A DNA stretch of 64,000 nt from Nemophila menziesii (GCA_029959085.1 JARWIR010000017.1:27032144-27096143); one strand, 5' to 3'; positions 20,773 through 32,890 are shown, numbered from the stretch's first letter. Program-made: numbers and translations. Notes: a model not told the origin generated them from the sequence alone.

Positions 20773-21909
20773 ATTGAATCCGGGCAGGTTAAGAAACGGC
20801 ACATGCCAATGTTGGAATTATTTAATAAAAGATAATTTATTTTATTATTCTTTCATGCTCTTGGGAGAAGTGGAAAAGACTATTAGTGTACTAATAGTTC
20901 CACATAAAAATTTGAGAAAGAAATTGTTGGAATTAGTAAAATTAAAGAGTTTTATTTTATTAATTCTTTCTTTCTCTTAAGAAAAGTGGGTAAACTTTAT
21001 ATATGTTAAAAAATCCCACCTAGAAAATGAAAAAGAAAAACCATTGGAATTATTGAATTTCAAATAATTCCTTATTCTTGATGGAGGATTAATAGTTTTC
21101 TTTTATATATTTGTGGTTATGGGAGTTACAAAAATTTGATAAAGAAAAAAAAAACGGCTAGCATTAAAGAGCATTGAAGAGGCATTTATGTGACGTTTTT
21201 TTTTACCCCCTTTGTCTCATCATTTTCTCTATAAATAGTGACTTTGTCACTTGCTTTTGAAGAGAAGAGAAAAAATGTAATTCTAGAGAGAATGGAAAAA
21301 TGGTATTATAGAGAGAATAGGAAAATACTTTTAGTGAGAAAGAATATTATTCTAAAGAGAATGATATATTATTCTAGAAATTCAGAAAATGGAACACTCT
21401 ATTCTCAATGATTAGTCAAATTATTTTGACATAGAGATAAGAGTAGAAGAGGGATACGATTGATTGGAGATACCGGTACTACCGGAATATCTTTTTCAAC
21501 GATGCACGTTTTGTGTAATCGTATCTAGTAATTTTTTTTTGATATTTCCATGTATGTTCTTTTCCCATTTCTTGTAATAGTTGTTGTATTACGGTTTTTG
21601 GGATACCTGTATATTCCATTTTTCCATTGTATTGTAATAGTTGTAGTATTACATTTTTTCTAAATATTTTTATTTGAATACAATTTTTACTGTATCGGTG
21701 ATCGTTAGTTTTTACCAACAGCCAAGAGTTACTGGAACTTTTCCTGAAAATGAGGTATATTATTATTTGTTCTTCACTTACCTACATATTGCCCTTAAAG
21801 TTAGAATTATTCAAGTTCACTTGATTTTTTTTACTTTTTTCTCTCTATTCAGCAAGAAGTTAATGCAACTGTCCTACATAATCCTCGTGAATTGCGAAGC
21901 ACAACGGAG
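20773..21909 (+). pseudogene. Unidentified gene fragment, exon split by a solo LTR
   Basis: After a TTGCTTAG acceptor an exon runs 20773-20809, is interrupted by the solo LTR plus one duplicated GCCAA, and resumes 21726-21754 before a GTATAT donor. It reads IESGQVKKRHMPRV then TGTFPENE, with the frame unbroken across the insertion site. The next exon (21853-21909, AG and GT borders) reads QEVNATVLHNPRELRSTTE in the same phase. A possible third exon near 22250-22286 (RDQLEKAQTADP) needs a different phase. Later pieces at 22893-22945 and 23045-23110 may belong too. I do not recognise the protein. It could be a captured gene piece or a dying gene. Confidence 0.5.
20810..21720. mobile_element. 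Solo LTR, 911 bp
   Basis: Ends TGTTGGAATTA and TTTACCAACA form a six-base inverted repeat TGTTGG/CCAACA. It is flanked by the perfect duplication GCCAA (20805-20809 and 21721-21725). A TATA box (CTATAAATAG, about 21229) suggests plus orientation. Copia-like ends. No internal region remains. Confidence 0.9.
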
Positions 21910-22286
21910 GTATAATTCTTTTGTTAATTGTTTTACCTAAACTATATTATGTTATTAATATTCATGTTTAGCTTAGTTCTTGAGTTGATTAATTAAACAA
22001 TATCAAACTTTACTTACTTTAATTACAAGATTAATGGACAAAGAGAAATTATTGATAATTTCTACTTTCAATCAACCTTGATATGATTCAGAACATGGTT
22101 CTAGGGACTGGGCTCGTAAAAGATCGATGGCCATTGGACCATGTTTTAGATAAGAGTGCACGTGAACATATTTATATGTTAGTTTAAGGACTTTTTTTGT
22201 AAATTTAGTTCTAGGAAGAATAGTAATTAAGTAAATTATTGTTTTACAGGAGGGATCAATTGGAGAAAGCACAGACTGCTGATCCT

Positions 22287-23400
22287 GTAAGTTTTCTAGT
22301 CCTTTATGTTTTACTTTTTTACAATTTGGTCCATTTTATTTTGTGACAATGGTAGTCCTTTTGAAGTTTGAGGATTAAACTAGTAAAAATGGTATATTTT
22401 AGGGACCATTGAGAATTCCTCAATATGATAAAATACCAAAATACCCTTAAAAGTGTCATTTTGTAAGATAAAGGACTAAACTGCCAAAATATACAAAAAA
22501 TAGGGACTTAACGTGGAAAAATGGATGTTATATGACGTGGAGACTAATAATAAAACAAAAATGAAGTTCAGGGACCAAATCTACGATTATTAATATTTAA
22601 GGACCAAATTGGTAAAATAGGTATATTTCGGGAACCATTTAGGAAATTTTCGCAATAATGAACTACGAAAAGACTTAATGTTGTCACAAAATCGAAACAT
22701 AAGGGATTAAAATAGTAATACATTTTGCAAAATATAAGATAAAGGACTAGTGTTGTAACAAAATCGAAAGATAAGGGACTAAAATGTTGTTTTTGCAAGA
22801 TAGAGGACTATACTATTAAAAATATATTAAAACTATCACAATTTTTGTGTGATTTCCACTTACGTTTTTTTTTTATTCTCTCTTACATTCAGCTATGGAA
22901 TGCTTCTTCGTTAGAGATGGTTTACTATAGAAAGAAGCATGGTTAAATGAAGTAAGTTAATATATTATATTCTTATACTTATATGCTAAAATTAGTTTTT
23001 GGATAATCTGAAGGAGTTTATTTGCAATATTTTTCTTCTGATAAAAGATACTCGAATGTACAAATGGACCTTACGAAAGCTTTTGAAATATCCATATATT
23101 TGTATGACAAGGTAATCTGCTTCGCCTAATTGGATTTTATTAGTGTAAATTACTCATTCTGTCCTTTATCTTTGCTTATTTTCTCAGTTTAGTCCCTTAT
23201 CTTGCAAAAGTAATATATTTATCCTTCACTTTTTATTCTGTGACAATAGGTGTGTCCTTTATCTTGCAAATGTAACATTTTAGTCACTTTATCTTTCTCT
23301 TTTGTGAAAAAATGACTAATGTGAATAATAAGGGATTAAAATGTTATATTTACAAAATGAGGGACTAAAGTGCCAAAAAGGTCAAGTACACCTATGATTC
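22287..23400. repeat. Degenerate repeats of GGGACTAAA / TAGTCCCTTA type
   Basis: Words such as GGGACCAAAT, AAGGACTAAACTG, TTTAGTCCCTTATCTTGC and TGTGACAATAGG recur on both strands at intervals of 30-60 bp in two blocks (22287-22840 and 23150-23400). This resembles the tail or subterminal repeats of plant non-autonomous DNA elements. I cannot set ends or name the family. Confidence 0.5.
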
Positions 23401-23614
23401 TCTCTTTAACTGTCTTTTTTTTTTTTGCAATACCATAGATTGAGTGGGATCTAAATGGTCCATTTGTGATATTTATGACTAGGTACTAATTTCCCTATAT
23501 TTTAGGGTCATAAATGAATTTTAGTAAACAGTGAGAACCGAGCAGGGGGCATAGCTAAACCTTTTTCCTTATTAATAGACTACTCATTTTAGATAGATCC
23601 GAGAGATATGGGTG

Positions 23615-23785
23615 TCTATAGTGTACTCTTTTTAAAGGATAGCTGGGAAATTTGGTGTCAATAGCCGACTCCTGTAGAAGGGTGTTGGAAAATTTGGTGT
23701 CAATAGCCGACTCTTTTAGAAGGATGCTAGGACATTTGGGTGTCAAATAGCCGACTGTTTTAGAAAGGATGTTAAAGTGTATGCG
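23615..23785 (+). repeat. Three tandem units, about 60 bp
   Basis: Units share TTTGGTGTCAATAGCCGACT followed by CTTTTAGAAGGATG-type sequence, three times with small changes. They lie just inside a CACTA-like terminus and probably are its subterminal repeats. Confidence 0.7.
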
Positions 23786-23789
23786 TAAC

Positions 23790-23908
23790 TTCGGCAACAC
23801 GACTATAGGCCTCTAGTAAAAGTTGTGCCGGCAAAGATATGCCAACTCTTTTAAAGAGTCGTCTAAAGCCAAAAAAAAAAGTCGGCAAAAACTGTTTTTC
23901 TTGTAATG
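23790..23908. mobile_element. CACTA-like right terminus
   Basis: The sequence ends GTTTTTCTTGTAATG; read backwards it is CATTACAAGAAAAACAG, a near copy of the CACTACAAGAAAA end. Inside, GTTGTGCCGGCAAAGATATGCC matches the reverse complement of the stretch at about 1905-1950 (CATATCTTTGTCGGCACAAC). So this end and the one near 1882 belong to one family, in opposite orientation. Confidence 0.55.
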
Positions 23909-24041
23909 GTTTCTCTTTAATCTTTTCATTTTTTATTAATAACGAATTTAATTATGACATTATGATACTCAAAAACACGTGAATAATATTTGATATGCAC
24001 GGTTGGAATGAAAGATGTACAAATTTAAGTAAAGAAATAAT

Positions 24042-24490
24042 TGTTGAAAATTATAAAAGAAAAATATGAATAAGACTATCTTTAATTTAGGTAAACACTT
24101 GTAGCTTTTTGTTAATTTGATTTGTGATACAAATTCTCAATATGTTTGAGTCTTTTATATGAAACACTTGAGATATTGGAAAAGATATTAAAAAATACAA
24201 TGAACATAAACTCTTAAAATATACAATGTATAGACTCTAAGAGATAAATATAGATTCGATGGATATGGACCCTAAAAGATACAATGTATCAAAAACGTTA
24301 ATTTTAACACTCTCTTTTAATGTATTTGTAGCTGCGATTAGTTCACGAAAATATTAAAGTTGTCTCTTGGAAATGCTTTGGTAAAAATATTACCAACTTG
24401 TTCTTCCGTCTTGCAATACTTGATCTGATTTTTTCTTTCTTAAAAAACTTCTTTTATGAAGTGGTATTGAGCATAAAAACAGCTAATGAT
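24042..24490 (-). mobile_element. Copia remnant: 3' LTR and RNase H end
   Basis: A 268-bp LTR (24042-24309; minus strand TGTTAAAATTAACG to TTTTCAACA) is preceded on the minus strand by the purine run AAAAGAGAG. Before that (about 24490-24340) the translation reads QYHFIKEVF, a stop, then IKYCKTEEQVGNIFTKAFPR, the end of Ty1/Copia RNase H. The rest of the element is missing; a minisatellite follows. The element carries stops and has no second LTR, so it is dead. Confidence 0.65.
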
Positions 24491-24790
24491 TCAAACATTA
24501 TGATCAAATATACTTAACAACTTATTGAGCATACTCATACATTTACTAACGTTTTACTGAGCATGATCAAAATCTTACTGAGCATGGACAATGTTTTTGA
24601 TCTATGATCACATAAACATCTTACGGAGCATACTCATGTAGCAACTAGCATCCTACTGAGCAATCAACTATAATCTTACTGAGCATACTCATATATTCAC
24701 TATCATCTTACTGAGCAATCAAAATACTATGACACACAAACTGTTATCAACTAAAATATTACTGAGCATGAACAAATTGTTAAAGAATTC
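24490..24790. repeat. Minisatellite of ACTGAGCAT units
   Basis: TTACTGAGCAT or a one-base variant occurs about eight times, often followed by ACTCAT and an AT-rich spacer of 15-40 bp. The array is irregular. A weaker version of the same word set (ACTGAGTGTACTCATAGAC) is seen near 41655. Confidence 0.65.
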
Positions 24791-25155
24791 AGCATTTAAA
24801 CAGGTTTCCTGAAATGTACTCAAAGTTCAAATATTAACTCAGAATAAAATCAAAATCTAACAGGTTCAAACAAAATCTAACAAAATCAAAACATTCAATC
24901 CTTAATCAATACAGTTTCTGAGTTTAAACAAATAACCTAACATGCATAGCAACTACTACAAACCTAACGTGTTCAATCATGCTCAACAAAATCATAAAAC
25001 ACTACCAAAAAAAAGATGGATTCTACCTTTTTATCCTTCCTCGACCTCTTGTTATCTGAAGAACACACCATTAGGTTACAATTTGTGTTGTTTTACTGAT
25101 TATACTCAGTAGACCGTCGATTTTGTTGATTTTGTCTCGCCGTCCGGTGTTTTTC

Positions 25156-25338
25156 CGCCGCTACAGTGCTTCTCGTCGATCGGTGGTCGCTCAGAAAGTG
25201 CAACGGAGTTCTGAGCGTCGGCTACAGTGCTTCTCATCGATCGGTGGTTACTCAAAAAATCTCACTGAGTGTTGATCGTCGGCTACAGTGCTTCTCGTCG
25301 CTCGATGGTTGCTCAAAAAGTACAACGGAGTGCTAAGC
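25156..25338 (+). repeat. Three tandem 61-bp units
   Basis: Units starting at about 25156, 25217 and 25278 each contain GGCTACAGTGCTTCTC, CGATCGGTGGT and CTCAAAAAGT, and end near ACGGAGTGCTGAG. They are CG-containing, unlike the AT-rich flanks. No coding potential that I trust. Confidence 0.75.
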
Positions 25339-25840
25339 GTCGTCGGTCGGTGATCGCGATGTTGAGTTTTCTGTCGGAATCGGAGAGAGAGAAAGATATA
25401 GAGAGATAGGAGAGAGAATGTTGGATGTGAACTATTTTGAGCGGGACAACCAAAAGACAATATCAATTTGTTTTTTTTCAAATAATAGGGATAAATATGA
25501 CATTGGACATCTTATTGGCCTCTAAGAAGGAGAGATGAATTGACTAACTTCTTTGTGGCACTACAATAGTCTCTAAGACCCATGGGTAATTGACCCAAAT
25601 AATATTGAAATTTCATATTTTTTTAAGAGGTAATTAAAGAAAAATGCCTCTTTAATTAGGCCTCTAATTTTTTTAAGGCTCTAATTCTTTTATTTAGAGA
25701 TAAATTCCTTCTTAATTAAGTAATTTGAAAAAAAAATCCCCTTAATTATTTAGTTTCCCTTTTTACCCAATATAAATATTACTTATTATAAACTATGTAA
25801 TTAATTCCCCAATTATTAGCTCACACGCTCACAGATTCTC

Positions 25841-25951
<111 letters not shown>

Positions 25952-26599
25952 TTGTCTCTCCTCTAACGGTTTTGTTTTTTTCTGCATCTCCATTAACGAC
26001 GAACGAATCTCACTCACAAGCTCACTCATTCACTCACGATTATTACTCAGCAATTCGCAAGATTTCTTCTTCTCTAAAGGTAAACTAACATCTCTTCTAT
26101 CTCTCACGCTCTCTATCTCTCTCGTCTCTGTTTTTTTCTATTTTTTTCTTTTAATTTTTTATTTTATTTTGTTGTTTTGCTGATTTGCAGGTTTGAGTTT
26201 CTATATATACGTATACATGTGTATGTATTCTCTATTTTGAAAGCATTTTGATTCACATTTTCATCCTACTTTGCAACTTGAAGCAATTCTACTGTTTTGA
26301 AGGTTTTTCTCTTCTAATTACTTGTTTTGTTATGATTTTGTGTTTATATTCTTAGTTTTGTTCATATTTTGCTTTGATATTTGCAAATTTTTGTGTTTAA
26401 GCTTTTTTTGTCATGATAATGTGTTTACATTCTTCATTTCTTCATATTTTGCCTCTTTTTATGTAAATTCTGTGTTATATTCTTCATTTTGTTCATATTT
26501 TGCTTCTACATTGCTAAATTCCGTGTTTAAACTGTTTTAATCGCAGTAGATTGTGTGTTTGAGCTGTAATTTTGTGAAGAGGTTTGTGCAGTCGCAGAA

Positions 26600-27215
26600 T
26601 TCTATGTTTTAAACATGGAATTCCATGTTTAAAACATGGAATTCTGCGCCTGTACAGAATTTTTTCCCTTTTCTACTTCTTCCTTTGTTTGTGTTGTTGT
26701 ATTCTAGTACTTATCTCATGACTTGTTTTCTGCAGATGGTTATGGTTGTAGTAAAGTTTGGTTCTCAATGTTATATGCGTTCGTTTATTCTTTTCCGACT
26801 CTCGATTCTGTTTTCGATTACGTGTTTCCACGATCCCAAGTAGCATACATTTGGTAGTCACAAAGATTTGGTTCTGAAAAGCAACCGTTGGAGTCAACTA
26901 ATCAGTCACGTCGGTCAATGCCAAAAATTGTCAAGTTGCTCTATGATTATTTTTTATGATCATTATATTCTTGTAACAGTTGTTTAATATTCACTGGTTT
27001 AACAATTTTTACAGTTTCTATTGTTATGTTTTGGATCCTTTTTGTTTTTATATTGTGTTGTGGTTCATTCTTTTATAATTATTATCTTTCTGTATTGGTT
27101 TCGATCCGAGTAGCTTAAGTTGTTAGTGTGCGGGTTAGTAAATTTTCAGGTTTCAAACATGGAATGTCATGTTTCAAACATGGAATTTCATGTTTCAAAC
27201 ATGGAATTTACATGT
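26600..27215. repeat. Palindromic ACATGGAATTCCATGT-type repeats, first two clusters
   Basis: Cluster one (about 26603-26643) contains AAACATGGAATTCCATGTTT and a partial copy. Cluster two (27153-27212) contains three direct copies of TTTCAAACATGGAATTTCATG. The same word builds the larger array at 27.8-28.2 kb. Confidence 0.8.
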
Positions 27216-27827
27216 CATTTTAATGTGTTTCGGATTTTGCCTGCTTTTTTGAATTTTTTGTTGGTATCAAAACTGTTCTAATCAAATCCTTCACAATATG
27301 AAATACTAATCAATTTCCATTTCTAATCAAATCCTTCATAATACTTAATAAACTAACAAGTCATTTTAAACATTACAATCTAAAACATTCCAAAATCAGT
27401 ATAATTAAATACGAAATACTCTATTCAATACAATAATAAAAACATCAACACATATATCAATATTCTTTTAGATAGATGATTCTTTGAGCTTTGTTTTCGC
27501 TGAACTGCATATACACTCTTCAATGAACATAATCCACTGAGAGGCTGCTCATCACCTAGAAAAGCTAGTAGTTCTTCCTTTTCACTGCTTATATCTTATC
27601 ATCTTCTTGTTCATCAGTCAATCTTCTTCTTGGAGGCATTTTTACTTGTATTTACACAAACTCCAACCACAAGAAACAAATTAGTAGTCTTGACTTAATA
27701 ACTTTTCTTCTTGGTGCCATTTTCACCTGTTTTTACACAAACTCCAAGCACAAGAAAACATATTAGTAGCCTGAATTGAGTTAATTACATGTTTAATACA
27801 GTTATCAAAACATGGAATCTCATGTTT

Positions 27828-28281
27828 AATACAATTATCAAAACATGGAATTTCATGTTTTGATAAGTGTATTAAACATGGAATTCCATGTTTAATACAA
27901 TTACTAAAAAAATTCTGCAGAATTCCGTATTATGCAGTAATTACACTATAGGGTCCCTAAAATACACATTATATCTATAATACAATTATCAACACATGGA
28001 ATTTAATTATTTGATAACTGTATTAAACATGAAATTCCATGTTTAATACAGTTACTAAAAGTATTCTGCAGAATTCCATATTATGCAGTAATTACACTAT
28101 AAGGTCCCTAAACTACACATGATGTCTATAATACAGTTATCAAAATATGGAATTTCATGATTTGATAACTGTATTAAACATGGAATTCCATGTTTAATAC
28201 AGTTACTAGAAACATTATGCAGAATTTCATATTATGCAGTTTTTTACACTATAAGGTCCATAAACTACACATTCTGTCTAT
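27828..28281. repeat. Three tandem 151-bp units with two palindromes each
   Basis: Units begin at 27828, 27979 and 28130. Each has a dyad of the form TATCAAAACATGG/CATGTTTTGATA, a second dyad TTAAACATGGAATTCCATGTT, then ATTCTGCAGAATTC, and ends in CACTATAAGGTCCCTAAAC. The three copies are roughly 85-90% alike by eye. No coding signal. Confidence 0.9.
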
Positions 28282-28289
28282 AATATGCA

Positions 28290-29100
28290 TAATATTTACC
28301 AAAATATCAGTCTCAGACCCCTATTTATGTATATTTGACAGTTATACCTCAAATTTTTTTAAATAATTGCACTATAGATCCCTGTTTTACATATTAATCA
28401 TTTTTTATCACTCTAATCCAATTTTCGTTGATATTAATCACATTATTCTTTCACATTCATCATAAAATCCTATTATAAACCCTAGAAACTACCAAAATTG
28501 TTATTTAGTATCATTATTTTCCTTAATCAAACATAAATCAGTACAAAAATATACAAACCCACACAATAAACATTGACGAATCAAAAATCAATCGCAAAAA
28601 TCTTACAATAACCATAAAAATTGGGTTATAGTGACTTACTTTTGTGTTTTTTCTGATTTTGTAAGGTGAAACTTCGTTGTTATTGCTCTCCTACACTCTA
28701 GGGCTTGTTTTTTGCTGTTTTCCGACGCTTTTTTCGGTTCGCCGTCGATCTTCTTCTTCTGTTCGCCGTCGATCTCTTCTTCAGCAGTCGTGTGTGTTGT
28801 GTGTAGTTGTGTGTGTGTGTTTTAGACGCTTCAGGTTTTTTTTTTTAACAAAAGATACACGCTGGTTTTTTTTTTAATTGTTAATTAGGGGTAGTTTTGG
28901 GAGAGACTGTTTTCTATAAAATGTCTTATTGGGGGCACCTTTTTTTAAATAACTTTTTTAATAGGAATATACCTTTAATTGGCTCTTTTTTTAACCAATA
29001 TATTCATATTTATAAAAAATAATCAAATAATATGTAAACATTATATATTGGGGTTAGTTTAGAGCTAAATAGCCAGAATATCTAGCTAGCCTTAGTTGTA
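28290..29100. other. AT-rich region with CGCCGTCGAT repeats
   Basis: Near 28737-28780 GTTCGCCGTCGATCTTCTTCTTC is repeated once (two GTTCGCCGTCGATC copies), followed by a GTGTGT tract. The rest is AT-rich. No gene is supported. Confidence 0.4.
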
Positions 29101-29371
29101 CTTGCCCTTAAAATCTGATTACAAATTAGAAAAATTACAACGAGAATGCGTGATTGTGTCAAACTATAAGGTTGTGCTCAACAACATTACTACCTTGTGT
29201 GTCAAATATCAATTTCTTTTCCTTTCTATCTAGCAAGTACTGATCAAACAAAATTTTCTCAGTCTTCCAATCTATAAACCTTTAGAAGGATCACACTCAA
29301 AAATCGAGGAAACCTTTGGAAGGTATTCTAATATGACAACAATAAGTATATTTCAGGCTAACTAGTTTAGT

Positions 29372-32300
29372 TTAATCTCGCATTATTGGTTGTGCCGCCC
29401 ACTTGAGATGTAAATTTAACGTTCCACAATTAGCTTGATCTAAGGGAAAAGACTCCGTATATTCCCCTTCCGATAATACCCTCGTGAGCGTCATTATGCA
29501 TCTCCCCATTTTATCCTGCAAAAAATAACTCCAAATCAATAATACTATCTAGTTCAAAATTAAAAAAAAATATGTCCTAGCTATCTAATATCTAGTTTTT
29601 TTCTGATTCTAACTCAAAGAAATTGAAATAATCAAGAAAATCATAACCATTATTCAGACATGATGATAATTGTTATGCAAAATAACCAATATAGCCTTGG
29701 GTTTGTCAAATATTACAATTAACCTCATAATATTATTGGTTATGTAGAGAATTCACCTTTCCAAATGTGTCATGGTCCCACACTTCCACCATCAGTAGAT
29801 CATGTAAAGCATCTTCCACAACAAAATCAAATGTTTGATTCCAAACTGGATTTAAATTTTTATTCATAACCTGGAGAACAAATTAATTTAACTATAATAC
29901 AAAACAATTTCCATTTAAAAACGAGAGGCTTATTAGGCTTAGTCTTACCCTAGTCTTTTGTTTAACTTTTTCAGATTTCTTCATCATTAATACAACAAAA
30001 GGATCTGATTTCCCTGAAAGATCTGTAATTGGAAGGTCTTGTGCAGATATAACTGTAACAGATAAAACTCCTCTAACAATAAATTCCTTCTTTTTCTCAA
30101 CTGAAAAACTTGATACATTAACACCTTCATTTCCATGAGGACTATCTTGTTTAAGCGCTTTTTCCAAAGAAGTTAATCTAAAATCCGTATCAAAGTTACT
30201 CATAATTGCACTTTCAGTCCCGAAAGGACAATATAAAAGTTCAAGCTGAACCGAACCCCTATTTTTTGTATCTCTTTGTATGTGTAAATCCTTTACTAGC
30301 TTTAACCATACAGACTTAACTTTACCAGGTTCAAGTTCATTTAATTGCATGTGAGCACAACCAATAAGTTCAGATGCTTTTAACCCTTCATCATCGTAAA
30401 TTTTTACTGTTACGTGTTGAGTATTTATATCTTCAACTATAAACTCAAAATGGTCATTCCAAACTGGATTTGTTTCATTATTCTAATTGTTTAAGAAAAT
30501 ATGGAGTTAGTTAAACGGAAAAAACATAACATAAGACAATGAATTTTTTATTTTTTTTAAAAAATCTTACAATAATTCTGCTGTTTTTCATTTTGTCACG
30601 TACTGGACGTACACATACAACAGCATATGGATCGGATTTTCCAATGAGATCTTTGTTTGTTAATTCCTTTGCTTGTACAAGCTTCACATCTAATATTCCC
30701 ATTGGCTTTAATTCAAGGTAACTTTAGGGAAAGAATATATACACAAACTTTAGAAAGATGCATAAAATTACCCGGTAGGGTTGTAAATGAAAGTTACCTA
30801 TAATCTCCTGGTATAATAGGTATAATTTGGCGAACAGGCCACATAATCGAATCTTCAATTGCATCTTTTATAGTTCCCTAACAAAAAAAATTCCATCACA
30901 TGATTTTAATATTTAAATTAATAATATAGGTAAATTTTCAAGGTACTAAAAAATGTATTACCTCAATAGCATCAGATATTCCTGGAATTGATCCTAAATC
31001 TCCACCAATAACTTTAAGAGTGAAATCCAGATCTTTCTGCACATAAATTTTTAAGTAATTCTCTTATAATAAAGCTATAATTATATAATATAAAATTAGA
31101 GAAATAATTCACCTTTTCTCTTAAGGAGAAACAAACAGCTCCAAAACAAGGAAACTCATTTACTAAAGGTTTGAATATCAACCTGAATACACCCGTAAAT
31201 CCAATATCTTTTACCTATATAAATAACTCTTGTTAAAATATTTATTAACATTAAAACATAACTTTCTATTTTTTATTGGAAAAGTTGAAAATCCACCTGA
31301 ACAGGAAGTGCAACACCAACTCTAGTTTTAATGTCGAGAACTATATTTGGATTTCCATCCCATTGCAACTCAAACTCTAGTATCATTTCGTCTTTTTCAC
31401 CGTCAATTAAAGTAATACCTGATTATTTTATTAGTCATGTGAATTTATTAAGGTTTTATTTTTATAAGCACAATCTTAAAATAATTTTAATATTTTGGAT
31501 ATAATAGAAAACTAACCTGAGAAATGAGGTGCTACTGTACCAAGGGTTAATTTTGAGAACGTAAGAGCAGCTAATATAGCTGGTCTATATTGCTCAAGAA
31601 TTGGCTCAACTGAGGTTCTTATTAGATCAGAAGCTGCCTATACTCAGAATAAATTATCAAAAAATGAATTTTTATTAACATAAGGTCAAATTTAATTTGG
31701 AGTAGTAAATAGAGATACCTCATTAACATAAGGCCATAATTTGTCTAAGTGATGATTCATCCACTTTAACTGAAATCAAACACATCAGAATTCGAATAGA
31801 TTGACTTGATATACTAATTGTAGACCAATTAAGTTGAAAAATTACCTTTTGTCTTTTAGAAAAAACGACCCAAGAAGGGTAAAATTCAGGTGGAAGTAAT
31901 TTTTTCGAATCTTGAACTGTCATTCTCGCAAAAGCTGCCACTGTTTCGGCCTAATTCATTTTAAAAAAGAAAACGTAAAATATTTCAAAAGCAAAGATGA
32001 TCATCCAAACTAACTAGTGAGAAATGTGTAAACCTTAACTCATCAATAACATAAATAACAGTGAGTGGTTTTTGACATGGGAATATTACATAACATGACC
32101 ACGTTAAACAAATGCATATAGGGTACATGCATTAAGGCTTATAAACGTATAAACAATAATGGAAGCTTTGATATTCAATTGCATAATGCAAAGAATTAAT
32201 GCATCAATAAGAACAATTAAAAGAAAGGGGAATTCATTAGAGGTTGAAAAAGAATAATCAATGAAAATGGAAAACATACCAAATCGATTCGATTTCTGGA

Positions 32301-32384
32301 TCTGGTATGTGTATATCGAGCAAAAACAACTATTATACCAAAGCCCAAAAGAGCACCTACAACAAATCCTAAAATGAAACCCAT
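29372..32384 (-). CDS. SYT5: Synaptotagmin / extended-synaptotagmin, SYT5 or SYT4 type
   Basis: Twelve exons, all GT-AG and in phase: 32384-32280, 31950-31846, 31769-31719, 31637-31517, 31418-31297, 31214-31113, 31036-30962, 30877-30798, 30721-30571, 30482-29949, 29870-29757, 29515-29372, giving 567 residues (about 560-570 is usual). An N-terminal membrane anchor (MGFILGFVVGALLGFGIIVV) is followed by an SMP lipid-transfer domain (about 65-255) and two C2 domains. C2A keeps Asp in NKDLIGKSDPYA and in IYDDEG. C2B has TDLSGKSDPF and EVWDHDTFGKD, a full set of Ca-binding Asp. Such proteins tether the ER to the plasma membrane or other compartments and bind phospholipid with Ca2+. Exon 10 fuses the end of C2A, the linker and most of C2B. 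The gene looks functional. SYT4 is the main alternative name. Confidence 0.93.
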
Positions 32385-32760
32385 TCTCGTCAATTGATAC
32401 TGATGTGACGTTTTTAAGGATCGTATGCTATTGCTATATATGGTGAGCTTAAGACAAAGCACCGACTGAATGAAGTTTGTTCGGCGTTTTTCATTTAGTC
32501 GGATTGTGTATAAGTAAGAGAAAATCTACTTGTTGGCGGACAAAAATATGTGTAAGAGAGAGAAAAATTTATGTGTTTTGATTCAGTGAAGAAGATAAGG
32601 GAATGTGAGTATTTGTGTATGATATTGTTACGAAAGCAATGTATTCATTCTTCTCGTCTTTTGCATGCAACCTATTCTATTCTATTTCTTAATGTCAAGT
32701 TACTAGTTATTATTCCTAAAAGGTACCTCAACGCGTAAAACTCATACATGTGCTACATAG
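32385..32760 (-). promoter_or_regulatory. Probable 5' untranslated and promoter region of the SYT5-like gene
   Basis: This stretch lies directly upstream of the ATG on the minus strand. It is AT-rich with pyrimidine/purine tracts near 32560-32580. No TATA box can be fixed with confidence. The SINE at 32775 sits about 390 bp upstream of the start codon. Confidence 0.35.
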
Positions 32761-32774
32761 AAAGATTAGTTTCT

Positions 32775-32890
32775 AACCAGTTGTGATTAGCTCATTGGCC
32801 AAGGCCTTGGTCATCCAATTTTGCGGTGCAGGTTCAAACCGAGTCAATGACTTCGAGTCCACAGTGGCTCTTTTATGTAAGAAAAAAGAA
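32775..32890 (+). mobile_element. tRNA-derived SINE with 14-bp target duplication
   Basis: A Pol III-like A box (TAGCTCATTGGCCAAGG) and B box (GGTTCAAACC) are followed by a short body and an A-rich tail (GAAAAAAGAA). The flanks are identical 14-mers AAAGATTAGTTTCT (32761-32774 and 32891-32904), the mark of LINE-driven insertion. It is 116 bp long. Confidence 0.85.

Noticed and set aside
1882..23908. A single 22-kb CACTA element
   Set aside because: Flanking triplets do not match and no transposase is visible; kept as a hypothesis in the findings.
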